From: Rhodospira trueperi
Lineage (GTDB): Bacteria > Pseudomonadota > Alphaproteobacteria > Rhodospirillales > Rhodospirillaceae
Direction: 5' to 3'
Length of the DNA: 64,000 bases
Assembly (NCBI RefSeq): GCF_900101965.1
Contig: NZ_FNAP01000005.1
Coordinates: 62,001 to 126,000 of the forward strand
Shown here: piece by piece, positions 54,554-64,000 of the stretch
Layout: each line of letters starts with the position of its first letter
Position numbering within the stretch: position 1 is the first letter of the stretch
Translations under genes and position numbers: made by a program
Notes under the pieces: model-generated
Database searches by the model: none
The model's input: only the letters and a program-made list of their open reading frames with translations
Told to the model about the DNA's origin: nothing

Positions 54554-57058
54554 TCATCCGGCGGCCCCGCCCTTGCTCGCCCGCGTGGTCCGGGTGGTGG
54601 GCGCGGCGGACAGCGGGTCCTCCGGCCACGGGTGCTTGGGATAGCGGCCCTTCATTTCCTTGCGCACCTCCGCCCAGGCGCCGCGCCAGAAGCCCGGCAG
54701 GTCGCGCGTGATTTGCACCGGCCGCCGTGCCGGCGACAGCAGGCGCAGCACCACCGGCACGCGCCCGCCGGCCAGGGTGGGGTGCGTGTCCAACCCGAAC
54801 AGTTCCTGCACCCGCACCGCCAGCGCCGGTCCTTCCGGGTCGTCGTAGTCCAACGCCAGCCGGGACCCCGTGGGCACCGTCAGATGGGACGGCGCGCGCG
54901 CGTCCAACTCCCGCGCCTTGTCCCACGGCAGCAGGCTCGACAGGGCCCCCATCAGATCCACGCGGTCGAGGTGGGCGCGCCGGGTCATGCCGATCGCGAA
55001 CGGCGCCAACCAGTCCTCCAGAGAGTCCAGCAACGCCGCGTCGGACAGGTCGGGCCAACCGGCGCCCCCGCCGTTCCCGGGTGCGTCGGCATGGCGCAGG
55101 AACATCACCCGGGCCCGCCAGCGCCGGATCGCCTGGGTCCAGGGCAGTGACTCCAGGCCGAGCGTGCGGACGCCGTCCAGCAGCGCCGTCGTCACCGCCG
55201 CCGGGTCGGGATCGGGCAACGGCGTATCTTTCAAGACCAAAGCGCCCAGCATGATCCGGCGTCGCGCCAGCACCGCCTGGTCGCGCGGTGCCCAGGCGAT
55301 GTTGTCGCGCGTCTCCAGGGGGGCCACGCGCCCGGCGGTCACGTCCGCGTCGTCGAGCGGCGCGGCCAACCGCACCCGCCCCTCGGCGCCGACGCGGTCG
55401 GCGATATCGGCGACCGCCAACCAGTTGGCCCCGGCCAACGGATCGGCCTCGTCGATCACCACGCCACGCCCGCTGGACAGCACGAAGCGGCCGCCCCCGC
55501 CCCGATTGCGACCGATGCGGTCGGGGTAGGCCAGCGCCAGCAGTGCCCCCGGGTCGGTGTCGGACGCGGCACGGTCGTTTCCTTTCACCCCGGCCAGCCG
55601 GCGGATCTGGCGGGCTGCCTCCCGGGGGCCGGGACCGCGCGACCGCTCAAGCCGGGACCGCAGGTCCACGCCGCCCAGGCCGGCAGGCGCGGCGTCGCGC
55701 TCCGATAGCAGCGCCCCGATCTCTGCCGCCAGCCCGCCCAGGCCCCGGTCACGGCCCTCGACCACCATGTGCGCCAGCCGGGGATGCAGCGGTAGCCGGG
55801 CCAGAGCGCGCCCGTGCGGGGTGGCCCGGCCCTCCGCGTCCAGCGCCCCCAGATCGCGCAGCAGCGCCCGGCCCGCCGCCCATGGCCCGGCGGGCGGCAC
55901 ATCCAGCCAGCGCAGAGCCGCCGGATCAACCACCCCCCACACCGCGAGTTCCAGCACCAGGGGCGCCAGATCGGCCTCGGTGATCTCGGGCGGCGTGAAC
56001 GGCACCAGGGCGCCGTGGGCTGCTTTCGGCCACAGGCGGTGGCAGACGCCCGGCCCCAGCCGCCCTGCGCGGCCGGCGCGCTGATCGGCCGACGCCTGGG
56101 AGATGCGGGCGGTCTCCAGCCGGGTCAGGCCGCTGCCTGGATCGAAGCGGGGTACGCGGGCGAGGCCCGAGTCCACGACCGCCCGCACTCCCTCGATGGT
56201 CAGACTCGTTTCGGCCAGATTGGTGGACAACACCACCTTGCGTCCACCGTCGGCCCGTGGGCGCAGCGCGGCGTCCTGGTCCCTGCCCGGCAGGCTGCCG
56301 TGCAACGGCAGGACCGCCACGCCCGGCGGATCGCCCAGGGCCGCCGCCGCGCGGGTGATCTCGCGCATCCCGGGCAGGAAAACGAGCACGTCGCCGCCCT
56401 CCTCGGCCAGCACCGTGCGCACCCGGTCCCGCACCGCCGCCGTGAGGCCATCCAGTCCCGGCTGCGGCGCCGGGTGGTGGTGGATCGTGACCGGGTATTG
56501 GCGCCCGGCGCTCTCGATCACCGGGGCGTTGTCCATCAGGGCGGCCACAGGGGCCGCGTCCAGGGTCGCCGACATGACCAGAAGGCGCAGGTCCGGCCGC
56601 AACGCCCCCTGGGTCTCCAGGCACAGGGCCAAGCCCAAGTCTCCATTCAGGGAGCGCTCGTGGAACTCGTCCAGGATGACGCAGCCGACACCCTCCAGCG
56701 CCGGATCGTCTTGAAGCCGCCGGGTCAGGATACCCTCGGTCACCACTTCGATGCGCGTGTCGGGACCGATGGCGCGATCCAGCCGGACCCGGTACCCGAC
56801 CGTTTCGCCCACGGCCTCGCCCAGCGCGGTGGCCATGATGCGCGCGGCGGCGCGGGCGGCCACCCGGCGTGGCTCCAGCATCACAATGCTCTGTCCGGCC
56901 AGCCACGGCGCGGCCAGGAGCGCGAGCGGCACCCGCGTTGTCTTGCCGGCACCGGGCGGGGCCAGCAGCACAGCCGACGATCCGGCCGTCAGTGCGGCCT
57001 GCAGGTCGCACACCACGTCATCGACGGGCAATGGGGCGGATCGGGTGGGGTGGGTCAT
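54554..57058 (-). CDS. hrpB: ATP-dependent RNA helicase HrpB
   Basis: An 834-residue DEAH-box helicase. Motifs visible are Walker A 'LAPPGAGKTTRVPLALL', 'ILDEFHERSLNGDL' (DEFH form of DEAH), 'VMSATLDAAP', and motif VI-type 'RISQASADQRAGRAGRLGPGVCHRLW'. The helicase-associated region and C-terminal HrpB domain follow ('SLLPWDKARELDARAPSHLTVPTGSRLALDY', 'QITRDLPGFWRGAWAEVRKEMKGRYPKHPWPEDP'). The E. coli homologue is non-essential and its RNA target is not known. The ATG at 57058 fits the family start. Confidence 0.94.
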   Translation of the reverse strand: MTHPTRSAPLPVDDVVCDLQAALTAGSSAVLLAPPGAGKTTRVPLALLAAPWLAGQSIVMLEPRRVAARAAARIMATALGEAVGETVGYRVRLDRAIGPDTRIEVVTEGILTRRLQDDPALEGVGCVILDEFHERSLNGDLGLALCLETQGALRPDLRLLVMSATLDAAPVAALMDNAPVIESAGRQYPVTIHHHPAPQPGLDGLTAAVRDRVRTVLAEEGGDVLVFLPGMREITRAAAALGDPPGVAVLPLHGSLPGRDQDAALRPRADGGRKVVLSTNLAETSLTIEGVRAVVDSGLARVPRFDPGSGLTRLETARISQASADQRAGRAGRLGPGVCHRLWPKAAHGALVPFTPPEITEADLAPLVLELAVWGVVDPAALRWLDVPPAGPWAAGRALLRDLGALDAEGRATPHGRALARLPLHPRLAHMVVEGRDRGLGGLAAEIGALLSERDAAPAGLGGVDLRSRLERSRGPGPREAARQIRRLAGVKGNDRAASDTDPGALLALAYPDRIGRNRGGGGRFVLSSGRGVVIDEADPLAGANWLAVADIADRVGAEGRVRLAAPLDDADVTAGRVAPLETRDNIAWAPRDQAVLARRRIMLGALVLKDTPLPDPDPAAVTTALLDGVRTLGLESLPWTQAIRRWRARVMFLRHADAPGNGGGAGWPDLSDAALLDSLEDWLAPFAIGMTRRAHLDRVDLMGALSSLLPWDKARELDARAPSHLTVPTGSRLALDYDDPEGPALAVRVQELFGLDTHPTLAGGRVPVVLRLLSPARRPVQITRDLPGFWRGAWAEVRKEMKGRYPKHPWPEDPLSAAPTTRTTRASKGGAAG

Positions 57059-57459
57059 GATCTCGTGCGGGGGTGAGGGGCGCGACGCCCCGTCATGTCC
57101 CGCCGGATGCCCTGCCGCCAAGGCCTTTTTTTTGTTTGATACCGTGCGACGATTGGATTGACTCGTCCGGCTGATCGCTTCGGGGCGCCGGTGATGCCGA
57201 GTCTTTGACTTTTTTCGCCGCAGCGCCCCTTCGGGGCGCGCGGCTCCGCGGCTTCGCCGCGCCGGCGCGGTCGCGCCGGCCGTCCGACAAATGAACTGAC
57301 TTCATTCGTCGGACGGTATGAGGCGATCTCGGGAGCCGCGCGGGCCGTCCCTTGAATCAAAAAAAACCGCCGGTCCCCGGAGGCATCCAGGACCGGCGGT
57401 CAAGTGCGTCCCGACCGGCCGACGGGGTGTTGGCCGGCGGGACAAACGGGGGCGGCGGC
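57059..57459. other. Intergenic region with clustered hairpins between ftsK and hrpB
   Basis: No gene is seen in these 401 bases. Three stems occur: GCGCCCC-TTC-GGGGCGC (57223-57239); a run of CG-rich self-complementary sequence (57240-57279); and CCGTCCGACAAATGAA (57280-57295) paired with 57301-57316 with one mismatch. The ftsK terminator at 57358-57400 is listed separately. A T9 run lies at 57126-57134 and a T6 run near 57211. Confidence 0.6.
57358..57400 (-). terminator. Rho-independent terminator of ftsK
   Basis: On the minus strand the stem ACCGCCGGTCC/GGACCGGCGGT (57390-57400 and 57366-57376), with a 13-nt loop, is followed at once by a run of eight T. It lies about 60 nt after the ftsK stop codon. 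This is the clearest intrinsic terminator in this part of the window. Confidence 0.9.
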
Positions 57460-59856
57460 CTACTCGGCGGCCTCCGGAAGAAGAACCTCGCGTTTGCCGA
57501 CGTGATTGGCGCGGCTGACCATGCCTTCCTTCTCCATCACGTCGATGATGCGCGCGGCGCGGTTGTAGCCAATCTGCAAATGGCGCTGGACGAAGCTGGT
57601 CGAGGCCTTGCGCTCTCGCGCCACCAGTTCCACGGCGCGGTCGAACAGCGGGTCGGAGGGATCGGACAGGCCCGCCTCCTCCGCGTCGCCGTTGTTCGCT
57701 TCATCGTCCACGGTCACGGCCTCGACATAGGCCGGGGTTCCGAAGCCGCGCAGCGCGTCGCAGACCCGCTCCACCTCCTCGTCGGAGACGAAGGGACCGT
57801 GCAGACGGGTGATGCGTCCACCGGCGGCCATGTAGAGCATGTCGCCCTGTCCCAGGAGTTGCTCGGCCCCCTGCTCGCCCAGAATGGTGCGGCTGTCGAT
57901 CTTGCTGGTGACCTGGAAGCTGACCCGGGTGGGGAAGTTCGCCTTGATGGTGCCGGTGATGACGTCCACGGACGGTCGCTGCGTGGCCATGATGAGGTGC
58001 AGGCCGGCGGCGCGAGCCATCTGGGCGAGGCGCTGAATCGCGCCCTCCACCTCCTTGCCGGCCACCAACATCAGGTCGGCCATCTCATCAACCACGATCA
58101 CGATGTGCGGCAGCGGTTGCAGGTCCATTTCCTGCTGTTCGTAGATCGGTTCGCCGGTCTCCGGGTCGAAGCCCGTCTGGATCGTCCGAGTGACCTTGCC
58201 TCCGTCGGCCAGCGCCTTCTCGACCTTGCGGTTGAAGCCGTGGATGTTGCGTACGCCCATCTGGCTCATGGCGCGGTAGCGGTTTTCCATTTCCGTGACC
58301 GCCCACTTCAACGCCACGACGGCCTTGCGGGGATCGGTGACCACGGGGGTCAGCAGGTGCGGAATGTCGTCATAGGCCGACAGTTCCAGCATCTTGGGGT
58401 CGATCAGAATCAGGCGGCAGCGTTCGGGCGGCAGACGGTAGAGCAACGACAGGATCATGGCGTTGACCGCCACTGACTTGCCGGACCCGGTGGTGCCCGC
58501 GATCAGCAGGTGCGGCATGCGCGCCAGATCGACGAACATCGGCCCGCCACCGATGTCCCGCCCCAGGGCGAGCGTTAGGGTCAGGTCGCCGCCGGCGAAC
58601 CCCTCGTTGGCCAGCATCTCGCGCAGGTTCACACCCTGACGGCGGGCGTTGGGCAGTTCGATACCGATCACGCTCTTGCCGGGAATGACCGCGATGCGCA
58701 CTGAAACCGCGCTCATGGCCCGCGCGATGTCGTCGGCCAGCCCGATGATGCGCGCGGTCTTGATGCCGGGCGCGGGTTCGAGTTCGTATAGCGTCACCAC
58801 CGGGCCGGGCCGCACCTTCACGATCTCGCCCTTGATGCCGAAGTCGCCGAGCACGCCCTCCAGAAGGCGGGCGTTGTTGGCAAGGGCCTCCTCGTTGACC
58901 CGGCGCTGGGCCTCGGTGGCGCGCGGCGGTGTCAGAAGGTCGAGCGACGGCAGGATCGGCCCGTCGGAATCGGCGTCGTGATCGCCGAACAGCGAGCCCT
59001 GGCGGGCGCGTAGCGTCTCCCGCGCGGCGCGGGCGGCGGTCTGGCGTGGCGGCGGCTCGACCACGGCGCGGCGGGGACGATTCGGCTGGGGCCTTGGTTC
59101 CGGGTCGGCCTCAGCGGGCGTCAGCGTCGGTTCGTGGCGTTCGGTGCGCTCGCGGCGGGCGGCCCGCGTCAGCGTGGTTCCGACGCGCGCGACCGCCGAT
59201 CCGAATGTCGTCACGGCAACCGTGCCGACACGGATCCAGCGAACGGCGGTGGCGAGCCCGTCGCGGGTGGCGATGATATGGTGCCAGCGCAGGCCCAGGG
59301 CGATGATCACTAGCCACAGGCCGGCCACGGTGGCGAAGACCGCGGGAACCCAGTCCCACCCCCCGCGAGGGGCGAGGTGAATCATCAGATGCAGGCTCCA
59401 GGCGTTCGCGGCCGATCCCACCGCGCCGCCGGCGCCGGCCCAGGAGGGAACGGTGCCCGACGGCAGCGCCATCGCCAGCGCCATCGCCGCCAGCGGCATG
59501 GCCGCCAGCAGAGCCAGCGGCGGCGCCACGCCCCATCGGATGGGGTCCCCGGTGAGGAGGCGCAATGCCAACACACCGCCACCGAGGCAAGGGATCAGGG
59601 CGGCATGGCCGAAGGATTGGAACAACAGATCCGCCAGCAGCGCTCCGGGGATACCCATCAGATTGAGCGGTGGCGCCGGACTGGCGACGTTCCAGGAGGC
59701 GTCGGAGGGATGATAGCTCAGCAGGGCCGCCACGCCGGCGGCCGTGACCGTCAGCAGGGCAAATCCCAGCATCCGCCGGGACAGGCGGATCAGGCCCAGG
59801 GCCGCGGCCGGCGGCAGGAACGGTGTCCGCTGGACACTCGCGGCGCTGCGGCTCAT
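57460..59856 (-). CDS. ftsK: DNA translocase FtsK
   Basis: A 798-residue septum-anchored DNA pump that clears chromosomes during division and activates XerCD. The N-terminal ~195 residues have four to five membrane helices. A short linker (about 200-290) precedes the motor: Walker A '[24 protein letters not shown]', Walker B '[15 protein letters not shown]', and '[49 protein letters not shown]'. The C-terminal gamma winged helix is '[43 protein letters not shown]', which reads KOPS-type sequences. The ATG has AAAGGA upstream. A strong terminator follows. Confidence 0.96.
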   Translation of the reverse strand: MSRSAASVQRTPFLPPAAALGLIRLSRRMLGFALLTVTAAGVAALLSYHPSDASWNVASPAPPLNLMGIPGALLADLLFQSFGHAALIPCLGGGVLALRLLTGDPIRWGVAPPLALLAAMPLAAMALAMALPSGTVPSWAGAGGAVGSAANAWSLHLMIHLAPRGGWDWVPAVFATVAGLWLVIIALGLRWHHIIATRDGLATAVRWIRVGTVAVTTFGSAVARVGTTLTRAARRERTERHEPTLTPAEADPEPRPQPNRPRRAVVEPPPRQTAARAARETLRARQGSLFGDHDADSDGPILPSLDLLTPPRATEAQRRVNEEALANNARLLEGVLGDFGIKGEIVKVRPGPVVTLYELEPAPGIKTARIIGLADDIARAMSAVSVRIAVIPGKSVIGIELPNARRQGVNLREMLANEGFAGGDLTLTLALGRDIGGGPMFVDLARMPHLLIAGTTGSGKSVAVNAMILSLLYRLPPERCRLILIDPKMLELSAYDDIPHLLTPVVTDPRKAVVALKWAVTEMENRYRAMSQMGVRNIHGFNRKVEKALADGGKVTRTIQTGFDPETGEPIYEQQEMDLQPLPHIVIVVDEMADLMLVAGKEVEGAIQRLAQMARAAGLHLIMATQRPSVDVITGTIKANFPTRVSFQVTSKIDSRTILGEQGAEQLLGQGDMLYMAAGGRITRLHGPFVSDEEVERVCDALRGFGTPAYVEAVTVDDEANNGDAEEAGLSDPSDPLFDRAVELVARERKASTSFVQRHLQIGYNRAARIIDVMEKEGMVSRANHVGKREVLLPEAAE

Positions 59857-60168
59857 CGCTGAGTCCTTTTCATTTCACCCCGTGCCCCGACCGCGCAGCG
59901 ATCTGTCATAATTAAACATTTACAACGGACTGCGGTAGTTCTCTATGTTCATACATGAAGGATAGCGGGGTTGGCGGGGCGGGGCAAGCTTGGATTTGTG
60001 GGAAATGGGTGTCTCTCCGCCGTGTCCTGCGCCCTTGCCCGTCCGCGAGCGTTGCGCGACACTCCGGGTCGGGACTCAGGCATGGATCGGGCTGGCGCGC
60101 GGCGGGGGCGGCAACGTGCGCCAACATCCCTTGGGATAATCCCGGTTTGCCTGTATCGAGAGGGAAAC
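59857..60168. other. Divergent promoter region of ftsK and an exported-protein gene
   Basis: The 312 bases contain an AT-rich patch (59905-59960), the likely ftsK promoter area, with a CATAATTAAACATTTACAAC stretch. I see no gene. No confident -35/-10 pair or operator is visible. Confidence 0.45.
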
Positions 60169-60852
60169 ATGCCACGCAAAAAGCCGGTTGCGCCGGTGCT
60201 GGCGGATGACGAGGACAGCGGGATGGCGGCCGTGGGCTGTCTCGGGGCTCTGGCGGTCATGGTGGCTGTTGGCGTCGCGATCGCCCTGTTCGTGGATTTC
60301 AGCGGGACCGAGGAGGAGAGCGGTCGTGCTTCCGGCGAACTGCCGATCACCCGCGTGGAGGCGTTGGACAAGGCCACATCGGACCAGGCGAGTGGACAGG
60401 CTCTGGCGCGCAATCTGGAAGCCGGCGACAGTTCGGGCATCGTGGTCGGGCGGGCTAGCGTCATCAACGGCCTGTTTGCCGATTTCTATGAGCACGGGGT
60501 CGAACCCGAGACCCTGACCCGGGAACTGGATCGGCGCGCGGTGTGTTTCAACGGTCGCCACGCGCGGATCGGTCCCTTGGTCCTGGCCCCGGAGACCCGG
60601 GGCTTCGCCCTGACATTCGGCGCCCTGACCTACGCGGACGGCAATCCATACCCGCGTCTGGAATTCTCCCATGGGATCTCCGAAGATCTGAACTACGTAT
60701 ACTATGTCAGTTTGACGGAGGAGCCGATCCGGGGCTTCGAGCCGCAGGGTATCCGCATTCCCAACACACGGGAGGCCGTGGGGCGGGTCATGCTGGAATG
60801 GGTCGCCGAAGTGGCCAACGCGGCCTGTCCGCCCCCGGTGGCGGCGCAGTGA
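60169..60852 (+). CDS. Membrane-anchored protein of unknown function
   Basis: A 227-residue protein. A short charged N-terminus ('MPRKKPVAPVLADDEDSG') precedes one transmembrane helix ('AAVGCLGALAVMVAVGVAIALFV', about residues 20-43); the rest is predicted periplasmic. The soluble part includes 'GLFADFYEHGVEPETLTRELDRRAVCFNGRHARIGPLVLAPETRGFALTFGALTYADGNPYPRLEFSHG' and has two cysteines that could pair. I do not recognise the family. The ATG at 60169 has GAGAGGG upstream. It precedes the UbiH-like gene by 43 bp and may share its transcript. Confidence 0.65.
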   Translation: MPRKKPVAPVLADDEDSGMAAVGCLGALAVMVAVGVAIALFVDFSGTEEESGRASGELPITRVEALDKATSDQASGQALARNLEAGDSSGIVVGRASVINGLFADFYEHGVEPETLTRELDRRAVCFNGRHARIGPLVLAPETRGFALTFGALTYADGNPYPRLEFSHGISEDLNYVYYVSLTEEPIRGFEPQGIRIPNTREAVGRVMLEWVAEVANAACPPPVAAQ

Positions 60853-60895
60853 ACCGGTCCTTCCGGGATACGGCGGGCAAAAAGCAGGAGACGGC

Positions 60896-62170
60896 ATGGC
60901 GACGACAGGTGGGACGGCGATCACGGACGCGTCTGGAGCCCCGGCGGGGGAGACATTGACGGCTGATGTGCTGGTGATCGGTGGCGGATTGGTCGGGGGC
61001 TCGCTGGCCTGCGGGCTGGCCCAGCACGGCATGTCCGTACTGGTGGCCGAGCGCGACGATCCGGCCGGCTGGATGAACAACGCCTATGACGGGCGCGCCT
61101 CCGCTGTGGCGCTGGGCTGTCAGAAGGTGCTGGAGGGGCTGGGTGTCTGGCGCCATGTGGGCGGGGACTGCCAGCCCATTGAGGATATCCGCATCGCCGA
61201 TTCCAACGCGCCGCTGTTCATGCACTACCACCGCCACGAGGCCGGTGATGAGCCCATGGGCTACATGGTCGAGAATCAGGTGACCCGCCGCGCCATCCAG
61301 GCGCGTCTGGGAGAACTGGAGCATGCCAACCTGCTGGCGCCGGTCACGGTGACGGACCTGACGCGCAATGGGTACGGGGTCTCCGCGCGGCTGGCCGACG
61401 GTCGCGGCATTCGGGCCCGGCTGGCCGTGGCGGCGGATGGGCGAACCTCGCCCACGCGTGCCGCCGCCGGCATCCGCACCACGGGATGGGACTATGACCA
61501 CGGCGCCATCGTGCTGACCGTGGAACACGAGCTGCCACACGAGGGCGTGGCCATTGAGCATTTCCTGCCGGCCGGTCCCTTCGCCTCGCTGCCGTTGACC
61601 GGCAACCGCTCGTCCATCGTCTGGAGCGAGCGGCGCGACTGGATCCCCGATCTGATGGCTCTGCCCGATGACCGCTTCAAGGCCGAGTTCATGACCCGCT
61701 TCGGCGATCATTTCGGCGATGTGCGGTTCGTGGGACCGCGCTTTTCCTATCCGCTGTCGCTGCAGTTCGCCGAGCGCTACACCGACACCCGCCTCGCGCT
61801 GGTCGGGGACGCCGCCCATGGCATGCATCCCGTGGCCGGGCAGGGCATGAACTACGGCCTTCGTGATGTGGCGGTTCTGGTGGAAACCCTGGTGGGCGCT
61901 CATCGCCTGGGTCTGGACCCGGGCACGCCCGATATCCTGCGTCGCTACGCGCGGCTGCGGCAGGCGGACAACCTGCTCATGCTGGGGGTCACGGACGGCA
62001 TCGTGCGGCTGTTCTCGAACGACATCGCGCCGTTGCGGCTGGCCCGCACCGCCGGGCTGGCGGTGGTGGACCGTATGGGGCCGCTGAAGCGCTTCTTCAT
62101 GCAGACCGCCATGGGCACCACGGGGGTTCTGGGGGGCGTCCCGCGCCTGATGCGGGGCCGGGCGATATGA
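60896..62170 (+). CDS. UbiH/UbiF/VisC/COQ6 family FAD-dependent hydroxylase
   Basis: A 424-residue flavoprotein monooxygenase, probably hydroxylating the ubiquinone ring. The dinucleotide motif is 'DVLVIGGGLVGGSLACGLAQHG'; a second FAD motif is 'LALVGDAAHGMHPVAGQGMNYGLRDVAVLVETLV', diagnostic of the group. Which ring position it modifies (UbiH, UbiF, UbiL or UbiM type) cannot be told. Its stop overlaps the next ATG (ATGA). It heads a coupled three-gene set with a GNAT acetyltransferase and a DUF423 protein. Confidence 0.9.
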   Translation: MATTGGTAITDASGAPAGETLTADVLVIGGGLVGGSLACGLAQHGMSVLVAERDDPAGWMNNAYDGRASAVALGCQKVLEGLGVWRHVGGDCQPIEDIRIADSNAPLFMHYHRHEAGDEPMGYMVENQVTRRAIQARLGELEHANLLAPVTVTDLTRNGYGVSARLADGRGIRARLAVAADGRTSPTRAAAGIRTTGWDYDHGAIVLTVEHELPHEGVAIEHFLPAGPFASLPLTGNRSSIVWSERRDWIPDLMALPDDRFKAEFMTRFGDHFGDVRFVGPRFSYPLSLQFAERYTDTRLALVGDAAHGMHPVAGQGMNYGLRDVAVLVETLVGAHRLGLDPGTPDILRRYARLRQADNLLMLGVTDGIVRLFSNDIAPLRLARTAGLAVVDRMGPLKRFFMQTAMGTTGVLGGVPRLMRGRAI

Positions 62171-62655
62171 CGGGTCCGTCCTCTGCCCAGACGTTGACCG
62201 TGCGCTTCGCCAGATCTCAGGACGAGGACGGGTGGCGGGTGCTGTGGCGCGGCTATTGTCGGTTCTACGAGGCCGACATCCCCGAGGCCGTTACCGCCGA
62301 AACGTGGCGGCGCTGTCTCGATCCGGCGGTGCCGGCCCTGCGTTGCCTGGTCGCCGACAGCCAGGGACCTGAGGGCTGGGGTCTGGTTGGCTTCGCCATT
62401 CTGGTCGAGCATCCCGGCACCTGGTCCGTCGAGCCGGTCGGATACCTGGAGGATCTGTTCGTGGCCGAGGCGGCTCGCCGACGCGGCGCCGGGTCCGCCC
62501 TGATGAGTGCCTGCGCGGCCATTGGCCGACAGGCAGGGTGGCGCAAGCTTTATTGGCGCACACAGGCCGACAATGCCACGGCGCGTTCGCTCTATGACCG
62601 GGTGGGCCAGAAGACGGACTGGGTGGTCTACGAGTGGCCGTTGATCGAGGGATGA
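62167..62655 (+). CDS. GNAT family N-acetyltransferase
   Basis: A 162-residue acetyl-CoA-dependent acetyltransferase. The CoA-binding motif is 'YLEDLFVAEAARRRGAGSALMSACAAIGRQAG', followed by 'KLYWRTQADNATARSLYDRVGQKTDWVVYEWPL'. The substrate is unknown. It overlaps the genes on both sides by 4 nt, so it is translated with the UbiH-like and DUF423 genes. Confidence 0.9.
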   Translation: MTGPSSAQTLTVRFARSQDEDGWRVLWRGYCRFYEADIPEAVTAETWRRCLDPAVPALRCLVADSQGPEGWGLVGFAILVEHPGTWSVEPVGYLEDLFVAEAARRRGAGSALMSACAAIGRQAGWRKLYWRTQADNATARSLYDRVGQKTDWVVYEWPLIEG

Positions 62656-63086
62656 GCGACATGCCGCGATCGGGATCGAACGCGCCGCGCCGATGGATCG
62701 TGACCGGTGCCGTGATGGGGCTGCTGTCCGTGGCGCTCGGCGCCTTTGGGGCGCATGGACTGGAGGCACGGGGTGACCCGCGCGCCGTGGAGCTGGTCCG
62801 CACCGCGGCGCACTATCAGGGTGTTCATGCCCTGGCGCTGGTGCTGAGCGGCGTGCTCTCCGGGCTTGCGGGGGCGGGATCGGCGGGCTCGGTCTGGGCC
62901 GACCGCGCCGGTTGGCTGTTCGCGGCCGGCATCGTGCTGTTTTGCGGCGCGCTGTACGGCATCGCCCTGGCCGATTGGCCCCTGGGGCCGGTGGCTCCCT
63001 TCGGCGGCGTGTCCTTCATGGCCGGGTGGGGGCTGCTGGCGGTGGCCGGTTGGCGCCTGAACGCAACGTTGAAAGGAAAATGCTGA
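62652..63086 (+). CDS. DUF423 family membrane protein
   Basis: A 144-residue protein with four hydrophobic segments. DUF423 hallmarks are 'GLLSVALGAFGAHGLEARGDPRAVELVRTAAHYQGVHALALVLSGVL' and 'APFGGVSFMAGWGLLAVAGWR'. Function is unknown; homologues are small inner-membrane proteins (YwdK/YgdD type). Its ATG overlaps the GNAT stop (ATGA). The frame is open upstream inside the GNAT gene. Confidence 0.9.
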   Translation: MSDMPRSGSNAPRRWIVTGAVMGLLSVALGAFGAHGLEARGDPRAVELVRTAAHYQGVHALALVLSGVLSGLAGAGSAGSVWADRAGWLFAAGIVLFCGALYGIALADWPLGPVAPFGGVSFMAGWGLLAVAGWRLNATLKGKC

Positions 63087-63191
63087 GCCAACTCCCACCA
63101 ACCTGTTGGATTTTGGCCTGAGTCCGGTTACAAGCGATGAACGGCGGAGCAGGGAGCTTCCGGGGCGGCTAAGCAAGGTAGGCAGGCAGGC

Positions 63192-63557
63192 ATGTCAAAA
63201 ACAATCCTGATCGTTGAAGACAACGAGTTGAACATGAAACTGTTCAACGATCTTTTGCAGGCGCATGGTTACACGACCCTGCAAACCAGCGATGGTCGCG
63301 AGGTCATGGGCATGGCCCGGGACCATAGGCCCGATCTGATCCTTATGGATATTCAGTTGCCCGAGATTTCCGGTCTGGAAATCACCAAGATGCTGAAGGA
63401 AGACGATGACCTGAAGGCCATTCCGGTGGTCGCGGTCACGGCCTTTGCCATGAAGGGTGACGAGGAAAAGATCCGCGAAGGCGGATGCGAAGGCTATATC
63501 GCCAAGCCGATTTCGGTGGCCAACTTCCTCCAGACGGTCGCCAAGTTCCTGAACTGA
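63192..63557 (+). CDS. divK: DivK-type single-domain response regulator
   Basis: A 121-residue receiver domain. Acidic pocket residues E9-D10, phosphoacceptor D53 ('[13 protein letters not shown]'), the Thr in 'VVAVTAFAM' and K in 'YIAKPI' are all in place. It matches Caulobacter DivK, the polarity/cell-cycle regulator phosphorylated by PleC/DivJ kinases, in length and D53. In relatives divK precedes pleD and rpmG; here pleD is absent and rpmG lies beyond a terminator. A perfect hairpin follows the gene. Confidence 0.9.
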   Translation: MSKTILIVEDNELNMKLFNDLLQAHGYTTLQTSDGREVMGMARDHRPDLILMDIQLPEISGLEITKMLKEDDDLKAIPVVAVTAFAMKGDEEKIREGGCEGYIAKPISVANFLQTVAKFLN

Positions 63558-63661
63558 TCCGGTCGCGGTCGGTCGGTTCGACTCGGCCGGCCGGGGCGTC
63601 TGGAAGAACCCCGGCGACGTTGCGCATGTGCCTTCCATGGCCCGGGCGCAGAGCCACGCCG

Positions 63662-63696
63662 AAAAGGCCACCGACAGCGACCGTCGGTGGCCTTTT
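63662..63696. terminator. Bidirectional terminator between divK and rpmG
   Basis: AAAAGGCCACCGAC (63662-63675) and its exact complement (63683-63696) enclose a 7-nt loop, with a T5 run on the plus strand and an A run on the other side. It can end both divK (plus) and rpmG (minus). Confidence 0.9.
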
Positions 63697-63761
63697 TCGT
63701 GTGTCGGCTGATGTCTGACGGCGCGTGCGCCGCGCGACCGCCCGGGGGGGCGGCCACCGTC

Positions 63762-63929
63762 CTACTTCAGCTTGGTTTCCTTGAAGGCGACGTGCTTGCG
63801 CGCCTTCGGATCGTACTTGCGGAACTCAAGCTTTTCGGTGGTCTTGCGCGGGTTCTTCTTGGCCACGTAGAAGTAGCCCGTTCCCGCCGTGCTTTCGAGC
63901 TTGACCTGGATGGTTGCCGGCTTCGCCAT
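63762..63929 (-). CDS. rpmG: 50S ribosomal protein L33
   Basis: A 55-residue ribosomal protein. It begins '[20 protein letters not shown]' and continues with '[20 protein letters not shown]' and '[15 protein letters not shown]', a clear L33 match. It has no zinc-binding Cys-x2-Cys pairs, so it is the Cys-minus (zinc-independent) form. The stop is TAG at 63762-63764. The neighbouring divK is as in other alphaproteobacteria. The upstream region to 64000 is short and holds nothing further. Confidence 0.96.
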   Translation of the reverse strand: MAKPATIQVKLESTAGTGYFYVAKKNPRKTTEKLEFRKYDPKARKHVAFKETKLK

Positions 63930-64000
63930 GAATCGAATTCCGTTGTGTCAGTCATGTTCGGGACAGGCGGCGCACAATACGCGGATCGGCCGCAGTGTCA

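Overview
This is a chromosomal window from a GC-rich alphaproteobacterium. Gene content points to a purple non-sulfur bacterium of the Rhodospirillales type (inferred): it has the anaerobic, B12-dependent bacteriochlorophyll cyclase BchE, a DivK-type cell-cycle regulator next to rpmG, the alphaproteobacterial fxsA/tim44/mltA/secB neighbourhood, and a single-chain indolepyruvate:ferredoxin oxidoreductase. No rRNA, tRNA or CRISPR array was seen.

Layout. 0-7 kb: a low-complexity FliK-like protein, a MarR regulator, a PBP4-type D,D-carboxypeptidase translationally coupled to an exported protein, and a LuxR-type regulator whose upstream region carries two perfect 16-bp palindromes. 7-14 kb: a giant AsmA protein, then MltA and a Tim44-like protein divergent from FxsA and SecB (cell envelope and export). 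14.4-16.2 kb: bchE, behind a strong hairpin and followed by a terminator. 16.4-27.1 kb: a PAS histidine-kinase-like protein, then the alpha-glucan/trehalose block (GH13 protein, GlgE, TreS-maltokinase fusion, MalQ). TreS converts trehalose and maltose, the maltokinase domain makes maltose-1-phosphate, GlgE builds alpha-1,4-glucan from it, and MalQ and the GH13 enzyme presumably remodel the products. No GlgB is present here.

27-36 kb is accessory-looking: a polytopic membrane protein of unknown role, a SUKH-like protein, the indolepyruvate oxidoreductase, a HigA antitoxin beside a decayed HigB, and a DUF1963 protein. Two 104-bp palindromic repeats lie here in opposite orientation. 36-49 kb is mostly housekeeping: an aldehyde dehydrogenase (GabD type), YihY, FabI, AroC, an alpha/beta hydrolase, a stand-alone Lrp sensor domain, a metallophosphoesterase, ManC, CobA, a second class of palindromic repeat, a DciA-like DUF721 protein, MutY and an AmmeMemoRadiSam-type radical SAM enzyme.

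49-51 kb is a short lower-GC islet with a tyrosine-recombinase-like protein whose active site looks lost, plus a tiny HTH protein. 51-54 kb: dTDP-rhamnose genes (rfbC divergent from rfbB-rfbD, no rfbA) and a PIN/Phd toxin-antitoxin pair. 54-64 kb: HrpB helicase, FtsK with a clear terminator, an exported protein, a tightly coupled UbiH-like/GNAT/DUF423 operon, DivK and RpmG.

The observations judged most worth checking are the degenerate recombinase islet, the atypical kinase coupled to the GlgE block, the duplicated Cys/His tail of BchE, the two families of palindromic repeats, and several long perfect palindromes in intergenic regions.
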